From assembly GCF_004795745.1 (NCBI RefSeq), contig NZ_SDGV01000015.1, positions 23,526 through 87,525 on the forward strand: DNA of 64,000 bases, in the 5' to 3' direction. The stretch comes from Vagococcus silagei (GTDB taxonomy: Bacteria > Bacillota > Bacilli > Lactobacillales > Vagococcaceae). Shown in pieces: positions 58,944 through 64,000 of this stretch; positions within the stretch are counted from its first letter, which is position 1; every line of letters starts with the position of its first letter. A program made the position numbers and the translations under genes. The notes beneath the pieces are model-generated. The model did not search any database. It was not told where the DNA came from and saw only the letters and a program-made list of their open reading frames with translations.

Positions 58944-59942
58944 ATGAAAAAGAAATTAGCCGTTATCAGTATCATTGCAGCATTGGGTGTTGGAGGGCTC
59001 TTTTATTTTGGCTTCGTTCAGGGAGCTGACGCGTCACTTGGTAAAGTGCGTTTAAAAGAGAAACCGAAAACAGTAAAAAAAACTAAGCCTGACACAAAAG
59101 CAGCAACAAATGAATCAACTAAAGAAATAACTGAAGAACCAGAAAAGAAACCAGCAGAGAAAGAACCAGAAATTTATAGTCAACAAATACTTTTAGAGAA
59201 CTTGAATACAGGTCAAATTTTAGAAGAAAAAAATGCCGATAAAAGAGTACCAATAGCTTCACTTACTAAAATTATGAGTGCTTTTGTTTTACTTGATAAA
59301 GCGCCAAACATTGAGGATACGGTTGTCTTGTCACAAAAAACGATTGATGATTTAACACTTGAAGGCGCGTCTCGTTCAGGTTTTGTTGCAAATGATCCAA
59401 TTAAAGTAAAAGATCTAGCATATGCCATTATTTTACCTTCAGGAGCTGATGCAGCAATTTTGACGGCTAACTATTTATCAGGAAGTGAAGCAGCTTTTGT
59501 CGCTGAGATGAATAATTATGCTCAATACTTAGGTCTACACAATACACATTTCGAAAATTCTACTGGGTTAGATTCAGCAAATCAATACTCAACAGCTAGA
59601 GATTTGAATAAGTTGGTAAAAGTAGCAATGCAAAATCCTGTTTTTGCAGATGTTTTTACTCGTTTTGAATATCAGACGAGTCCGACTAAATTAGAAAAAG
59701 ATGGCTATCATTTAGAACATACACTTTTAAATGAAAAGAATGATTTATCATTAAATAATGGACAATTACTAGGTGGTAAAACTGGCTATACGGAAGATGC
59801 TGGACAATGCCTAGCTTCGATTGCTGAAATTAATGGTGAACGTTATCTACTCATTACAACAGGTGCAGATGGTGATCCAAATGGAACTCAGCATAATGTT
59901 ACTGATGCTAAAAAGATTTATGAATCTATTGGGGTAAAATAA
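58944..59942 (+). CDS. Penicillin-binding D,D-carboxypeptidase (DacA-type), van-associated copy 2
   Basis: Start at ATG 58944 after GAGGTG. The 332-residue protein is a paralogue of the preceding gene, differing by a Lys/Glu/Pro-rich spacer (about 35-75) between the N-terminal anchor and the enzyme domain. Motifs: SLTK with Ser106 and Lys109, SGA at 166-168 instead of SxN, and a KTG box near 279 (GGKTGYTEDAGQCLAS). The anchor has no clear cleavage site. It lies 17 bp before vanR, so it is probably co-expressed with the sensor system. The spacer may let it reach further into the wall. Confidence 0.85.
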   Translation: MKKKLAVISIIAALGVGGLFYFGFVQGADASLGKVRLKEKPKTVKKTKPDTKAATNESTKEITEEPEKKPAEKEPEIYSQQILLENLNTGQILEEKNADKRVPIASLTKIMSAFVLLDKAPNIEDTVVLSQKTIDDLTLEGASRSGFVANDPIKVKDLAYAIILPSGADAAILTANYLSGSEAAFVAEMNNYAQYLGLHNTHFENSTGLDSANQYSTARDLNKLVKVAMQNPVFADVFTRFEYQTSPTKLEKDGYHLEHTLLNEKNDLSLNNGQLLGGKTGYTEDAGQCLASIAEINGERYLLITTGADGDPNGTQHNVTDAKKIYESIGVK

Positions 59943-59959
59943 AAAGGACGTGAAAAAGG

Positions 59960-60652
59960 ATGAAACCTAAAATTTTATTAGTCGATGATGAGAAAGAAAT
60001 CACTAATTTAATAGAAGTTTATTTGAAAAATGAAGGTTTCGAGGTCACAACTTGTTTTGATGGTCAAGCAGCAAAAGAACAGATTGAAACGCAAGAATTT
60101 GATATCGCATTATTAGATATTATGTTACCATATGTGGATGGCTTGGAACTCTTGAGCTTGATTCGTCAAGCTCATAATTATCCAGTCATCATGTTAACAG
60201 CAAAAGATGATGAGATTGATAAAATTACGGGTCTTTCCATTGGAGCGGACGATTATATCACTAAACCATTTCGTCCACTAGAAGTTGTGGCGCGAATTAA
60301 AGCGCAGGTTCGACGCTATAGTCAGTACAATCCAACAACAGCTCAAAACTCGTCAGTCCTATCGACGAAGGGTTTGTATATGGATACAGACAAGCGTATT
60401 GTTTTATTGAATGAAGAAACAATTAGTTTAACGCCAAAAGAATTTGGCATTTTAAAATACTTACTTGAAAATAAAGGTAAGGCTTTAACCTCTGAGGATA
60501 TTTTTCAAGAAGTCTGGCAAGATAAATATTTCGAAGCATCGAATAATACGATAATGGTTCATATTCGCCATATTCGTGAAAAAATGAATGATGCAGTAGA
60601 TAAACCAAAATACATCAAAACGGTGTGGGGAGTGGGGTACAAAATTGACTAA
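59960..60652 (+). CDS. vanR: VanR-type OmpR-family response regulator
   Basis: A 230-residue response regulator: receiver domain with phospho-acceptor Asp53 (LLDIMLPYVDG), conserved Lys in TKPFRPLEV near 103, and an OmpR winged helix (about 135-230, LTPKEFGILKYLLENKGKALTSEDIF). It sits before the cognate kinase with an eight-base overlap and downstream of the resistance genes, the vanC-cluster order. Probable activator of the van promoters through the CTTAA boxes. Ribosome-binding site AAAAGGACG upstream. Confidence 0.92.
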   Translation: MKPKILLVDDEKEITNLIEVYLKNEGFEVTTCFDGQAAKEQIETQEFDIALLDIMLPYVDGLELLSLIRQAHNYPVIMLTAKDDEIDKITGLSIGADDYITKPFRPLEVVARIKAQVRRYSQYNPTTAQNSSVLSTKGLYMDTDKRIVLLNEETISLTPKEFGILKYLLENKGKALTSEDIFQEVWQDKYFEASNNTIMVHIRHIREKMNDAVDKPKYIKTVWGVGYKID

Positions 60653-61784
60653 GAAAACGAAGCGGCGTCTTATAGTGCTACTAGTGATTATGATCAGTTT
60701 TGTAGCACTCCTCTTTTTTATTGGGAACTTTACGCCAGTCGGTGAGTATATTGGCAGAGCAGTTAATGATTTTTTTATCAGTTTTAACACAGAAAATAGT
60801 GGTGATGGCACTTATTATGAAGTTTCTCGTGTCAATTGGCTTAACTTTAAAAAGTTTTTTTATGTTTTAGGTGTCATTTTTATTATTTTGTTGGCGTTCT
60901 TTTCATACCTTATTAGCCAATATTTATTAAAAAGAGAGCGTCAAGATATTACCAAAATGATTGCGAATTCTCTGGGCGATGAGGAAACAAAATTCCATGA
61001 AGAATATATTGATGTTTATAATCAACTAGAAATGTTGAAATTGACAAATCTAAAAAATGAAGAATTGTTGATTCAAGAAATACAACGAACGAAAGATTTA
61101 GTGACTTATTTGGCACATGATTTAAGGACACCACTAGCTTCAGTGATTGGCTATTTAAACTTATTGGTTGATACAAATGATTCGACAGAAGAGATTCGTA
61201 TGAAATATTTGAATATAACCTTAGATAAAGCTTATCGCTTAGAGTATTTAATCGATGATTTCTTTGATATTACGCGATTTAATTTTCATAAAATTGTGTT
61301 AGACTACTCAACCTTTAATTTGAACTTATTATTCTATCAAATGGTTGAAGAATTCTATCCAATTCTTGATAAGAAAGAACAACAAATTACGTTGAATTTA
61401 CCGGAAATATTAATGATTGAAGGGGATTCACCTAAATTAGCACGTGTCTTTAATAATCTGTTAAAAAATGCGTCTTCTTATGGATTTGATCAAAGTGAGA
61501 TTTCTGTTGAGGCTTTTTGTGGTGAAGAAACGGTTAAAATTATCATCTCAAACATGGGAAACACAATCCCACCTGAAAAGTTAACAAGTATTTTTGATAA
61601 ATTTTATCGCTTAGATAATTCTCGTTCAACAGCAAGTGGTGGCTCTGGCCTTGGGCTTGCGATTGCCAAAGAGATTGTTACGGCGCATGATGGTACTATT
61701 TCTGCAAGCAGTCAACAAAATGTGACACAGTTTATTGTGGAATTACCATTAGGGCGACCAGAAGTTGATGAAATTGAAAAGTGA
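60645..61784 (+). CDS. vanS: VanS-type sensor histidine kinase
   Basis: A 379-residue kinase starting at TTG eight bases after GTGGGG and inside the end of vanR. Two membrane helices (about 9-28 and 69-92) enclose a short extracellular loop of about 40 residues. Then come the dimerisation domain with phospho-acceptor His158 (YLAHDLRTPLASVIGYL), the N box NNLLKNASSYG near 277, and the G boxes with GGSGLGLAIAKEIV near 345. The short loop matches VanS sensors of the VanA/VanC type. It should sense glycopeptide or lipid II changes and phosphorylate VanR. Confidence 0.92.
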   Translation: MTKKTKRRLIVLLVIMISFVALLFFIGNFTPVGEYIGRAVNDFFISFNTENSGDGTYYEVSRVNWLNFKKFFYVLGVIFIILLAFFSYLISQYLLKRERQDITKMIANSLGDEETKFHEEYIDVYNQLEMLKLTNLKNEELLIQEIQRTKDLVTYLAHDLRTPLASVIGYLNLLVDTNDSTEEIRMKYLNITLDKAYRLEYLIDDFFDITRFNFHKIVLDYSTFNLNLLFYQMVEEFYPILDKKEQQITLNLPEILMIEGDSPKLARVFNNLLKNASSYGFDQSEISVEAFCGEETVKIIISNMGNTIPPEKLTSIFDKFYRLDNSRSTASGGSGLGLAIAKEIVTAHDGTISASSQQNVTQFIVELPLGRPEVDEIEK

Positions 61785-61802
61785 GCGAATGGAGTGTAAA
61801 AG

Positions 61803-62744
61803 TTGGGGAAAAAAGGAATTTTATTAGCAAATATCGGAACGCCTGATCGTCCAGAACCAAAAGAGGTTCGTAGCTATCTTAAGGCGTTTTTAGGCGATCC
61901 GCGCGTGATAGATAAACCGAGATGGCAATGGTTGCCAATTCTACATGGTATTATTTTGAATACACGACCTAAAAAATCAGCCGAATTGTATCGAAGTATT
62001 TGGCAAGATGAGGGGTCACCTTTATTAATTCATACAAAAGCTCAAACAGCTGGGTTACAAGAAATAATGCCTGAAGATGTTGTGAAATATGGTATGGCTT
62101 ATAGTGAACCGACAATTAGTCAGTCATTGAAAGCATTTGAAAAAGAAGGTGTTGAAGAGATTACAATTGTACCAATGTATCCTCAATATTCAACATCGAC
62201 AACAGCTTCAATTTATGATGCTGTTTTTAAACATTATTTGAAAACAGAAAATATACCAGCGCTTAATTTTATTAAAGACTTTGCGACTCATCCAGGTTAT
62301 ATAAACTTGTTACGTCGCCAAATTGAAGCTGGCGTTGCAACATATAAACCTGATTTGTTGCTTCTTTCTTATCATGGTATCCCAGTTTCTTACGTTAAGA
62401 AGGGTGATCCATACGAGGAACAATGCGAAGCAACAACCCAAGCTGTTTTTGTGGATTGGGAATGTGGTGTACCGTATAAAAAAGTCTATCAATCAAAGTT
62501 TGGACCAGATCCATGGTTAACACCAGCACTAGATCAAACGTTGAAAGAGCTACCTTCTCAAGGTGTAAAAAATGTGTTAGTGATTACGCCGGGATTTGTC
62601 GCAGACTGTGTTGAAACAATTGAAGAAATCGAAGTTGAAAATTATGGCTATTTTATGGAAAGCGGTGGTGTTGAATTTAATTACATTCATCCTTTTAATT
62701 CAGATAGTGATTTTATTGAGATTTTGAAAGAAATGGTAAAATAA
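61803..62744 (+). CDS. hemH: Ferrochelatase (HemH/CpfC)
   Basis: A 313-residue soluble ferrochelatase starting at TTG, 18 bp after vanS. Family landmarks are KGILLANIGTPDRPEPKEVRSYLKAFL (3-29), the metal-ligand His in LLLSYHGIP near 183, and the catalytic Glu in ITPGFVADCVETIEEI near 265. It inserts Fe2+ into protoporphyrin IX or coproporphyrin III. No other haem genes are in the window; in Enterococcus-like bacteria it often stands alone. Co-transcription from the van operon is possible because no terminator is seen before it. Confidence 0.93.
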   Translation: MGKKGILLANIGTPDRPEPKEVRSYLKAFLGDPRVIDKPRWQWLPILHGIILNTRPKKSAELYRSIWQDEGSPLLIHTKAQTAGLQEIMPEDVVKYGMAYSEPTISQSLKAFEKEGVEEITIVPMYPQYSTSTTASIYDAVFKHYLKTENIPALNFIKDFATHPGYINLLRRQIEAGVATYKPDLLLLSYHGIPVSYVKKGDPYEEQCEATTQAVFVDWECGVPYKKVYQSKFGPDPWLTPALDQTLKELPSQGVKNVLVITPGFVADCVETIEEIEVENYGYFMESGGVEFNYIHPFNSDSDFIEILKEMVK

Positions 62745-62835
62745 GAATATTTATGAAGCGTTTTCTTAGCTTTGTTGATTGTTTCTGTGATATAGTTGCG
62801 TTGTTTGTCAAATAAAAACAATGGAGGCTTGTATC

Positions 62836-63570
62836 ATGGGAAAATTAGAGAAAAAGATTGCAATTGTCACTGGTGGTGCTCAAGGAATGGGTGAAACGCA
62901 TGTCCGTCTATTCTTAAAAGAGGGTGCTAAAGTTGTCTTTACTGATATTAACGAAGAGGTAGGACTTGCTTTAGAAAAAGAATTAAACCATGAAGCACGA
63001 TTTATTAAACATGATGTATCGAGTGAAGATGATTGGAAACATGTTATTGATGAAACAATGAAGCTGTATGGTCGTTTGGATATTTTAGTCAATAATGCTG
63101 GGATTTCAATGAATGAATCGCTTTTTGATATGACTGTTGAAAAATATAATTTAATTTATAAAATTAATCAACTTTCTGTTTTTATGGGTACAAAATTTGC
63201 TGCTGAAGTGATGAAGGAGAATGGTAGTGGTAGTATTATCAATGTTTCTTCAATCAACGGATTAGTCGGAGGTGCAGTTGGCTATACGGATACTAAGTTT
63301 GCGGTTCGTGGTTTTACTAAAGCTGCTGCATTACAATTAGCACCGTTAAATATTCGAGTCAACTCTGTTCACCCAGGTGTAATTGCTACACCAATGATTA
63401 TGCAAGAGGACTCAAAAGATGCGATTGAAGCATTTTCACAATTTATTCCGATGAAAAGAGTGTCACAACCGGAAGAAATTTCTAATCTTGTTTTATTCTT
63501 GGCTTCTGATGATTCTTCTTATTCGACAGGTGCTGAATTTGTAGCAGATGGTGGGTTAACAGCTCAATAA
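62836..63570 (+). CDS. Short-chain dehydrogenase/reductase
   Basis: Start at ATG 62836, eight bases after GGAGG; an in-frame ATG at 62821 precedes that site. The 244-residue classical SDR has the cofactor motif TGGAQGMGETH (about 12-22), NNAG near 88, catalytic Ser in INVSSINGL near 139 and the YTDTK active site near 150-154, ending in the usual DGGLTAQ. Substrate not readable; related proteins act on ketones, sugars or hydroxysteroids. Confidence 0.88.
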   Translation: MGKLEKKIAIVTGGAQGMGETHVRLFLKEGAKVVFTDINEEVGLALEKELNHEARFIKHDVSSEDDWKHVIDETMKLYGRLDILVNNAGISMNESLFDMTVEKYNLIYKINQLSVFMGTKFAAEVMKENGSGSIINVSSINGLVGGAVGYTDTKFAVRGFTKAAALQLAPLNIRVNSVHPGVIATPMIMQEDSKDAIEAFSQFIPMKRVSQPEEISNLVLFLASDDSSYSTGAEFVADGGLTAQ

Positions 63571-63676
63571 TTAATATAAATAAACTAGCCATAAACAGTC
63601 TATATGAGCTAATTTCATAATTCACTTTTTAGAAAAGTAAACACTCGACCAATTTCAAAATCATTGTTTTTTGAAG

Positions 63677-64000
63677 TTAAGCGACTAGTTCTTTTCTATA
63701 TTTCTCTTGTGACAATCGTTGTGCTGCAAAATTCTTTAAATTATAAGCTAGTTGAATCAATAATAGTTCCACTTGAACAATTTCTGATTGATAGTGTGTC
63801 GTATCATTTAATTTCATATGTTCTTTTAGATAGCCATTCACTCTTTCAACTGCACTTCGTTTAGCGTATAGTTTTTCCCAAGCTTTTGTTCCGCGTGCAG
63901 GATGATTAAATTTTCGTATATCACTACTTTGTTTGATTTTTATTACTTTCTGACATATTTTTTCATGAAATAGTGGACATTCACGACATTTTTGAAGTGG
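63677..64000 (-). CDS. Transposase, C-terminal part (runs off window)
   Basis: The minus-strand frame is open from the window edge to TAA at 63677-63679 (107 residues visible). It reads a Cys-rich segment (CRECPLFHEKICQKV) followed by ARGTKAWEKLYAKRSAVERVNGYLKEHMKL, the Tyr/Arg-Glu-Arg-Val motif of the last DDE block of IS1182/IS4-like transposases, and ends AAQRLSQEKYRKELVA. The remainder lies beyond the window, so I cannot say whether the element is intact. It marks an insertion sequence next to the short-chain dehydrogenase gene. Confidence 0.75.
   Translation of the reverse strand, partial: PLQKCRECPLFHEKICQKVIKIKQSSDIRKFNHPARGTKAWEKLYAKRSAVERVNGYLKEHMKLNDTTHYQSEIVQVELLLIQLAYNLKNFAAQRLSQEKYRKELVA

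Overview
The window is about 64 kb of AT-rich chromosome from a low-GC Gram-positive bacterium. Strong Shine-Dalgarno sequences, frequent TTG/GTG starts, a sortase LPxTG protein, a ptb-buk-bkdDABC cluster in the order known from Enterococcus, and a VanC-type D-Ala-D-Ser operon point to Lactobacillales, family Enterococcaceae. Vagococcus is my best guess for the genus, but that is inference and no rRNA gene is present to settle it.

Layout. 0-8.6 kb: housekeeping genes, namely a truncated MFS transporter, an UPF0173 hydrolase, a ClC-type channel, a DUF1269 protein, folT behind a tetrahydrofolate riboswitch and terminator, a MarR regulator with a CDF cation transporter sharing palindromic operators, and an alpha/beta hydrolase with a PucR regulator. 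8.7-16 kb: a divergent operon for carbamoyl-group catabolism, with a natural FdrA-YlbE (AllF-AllG) fusion, AllH-like DUF2877, MFS carrier, carbamate kinase and a DAACS symporter. This looks like oxamate transcarbamylase plus ATP recovery. 16-20 kb: XRE-cupin regulator with CynX-type MFS, a small anchored protein and an RluA pseudouridine synthase. 20-36.9 kb: a polysaccharide-utilisation locus, with a foldase-like membrane protein, an 1801-residue wall-anchored beta-helix protein carrying six FIVAR repeats, a DUF2264 protein, a heparinase II/III-like lyase, a LacI regulator, a lipoprotein, an unsaturated glucuronyl hydrolase, a three-gene ABC importer lacking its ATPase, and DUF624.

37-43 kb: a DbpA-type helicase, then two unassigned RNA candidates. 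One is a roughly 217-nt transcript with promoter, nested helices and terminator (38557-38773). The other is a minus-strand tRNA-like element (39814-39908) with a perfect acceptor stem and T arm but no ordinary D or anticodon arm. PadR plus HAAS protein, PhzF and pentapeptide proteins follow. 43.3-53.5 kb: ptb-buk-bkdDABC for branched-chain 2-keto acid oxidation behind a likely cre site, then an orphan EIIC-like membrane protein, a LysR regulator and a PanE-type 2-keto acid reductase.

53.5-61.8 kb: a VanC-type glycopeptide-resistance cluster, vanC-vanXY-vanT, two penicillin-binding D,D-carboxypeptidases, then vanR-vanS. Triple CTTAA boxes precede vanC and the first carboxypeptidase at the same distance from their -10 elements, suggesting one VanR regulon. 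A ferrochelatase, a short-chain dehydrogenase and the 3' end of a transposase close the window. The best candidates for undescribed biology are the tRNA-like element, the structured RNA, the van operon with inserted carboxypeptidases of altered SxN motif, and the polysaccharide locus.
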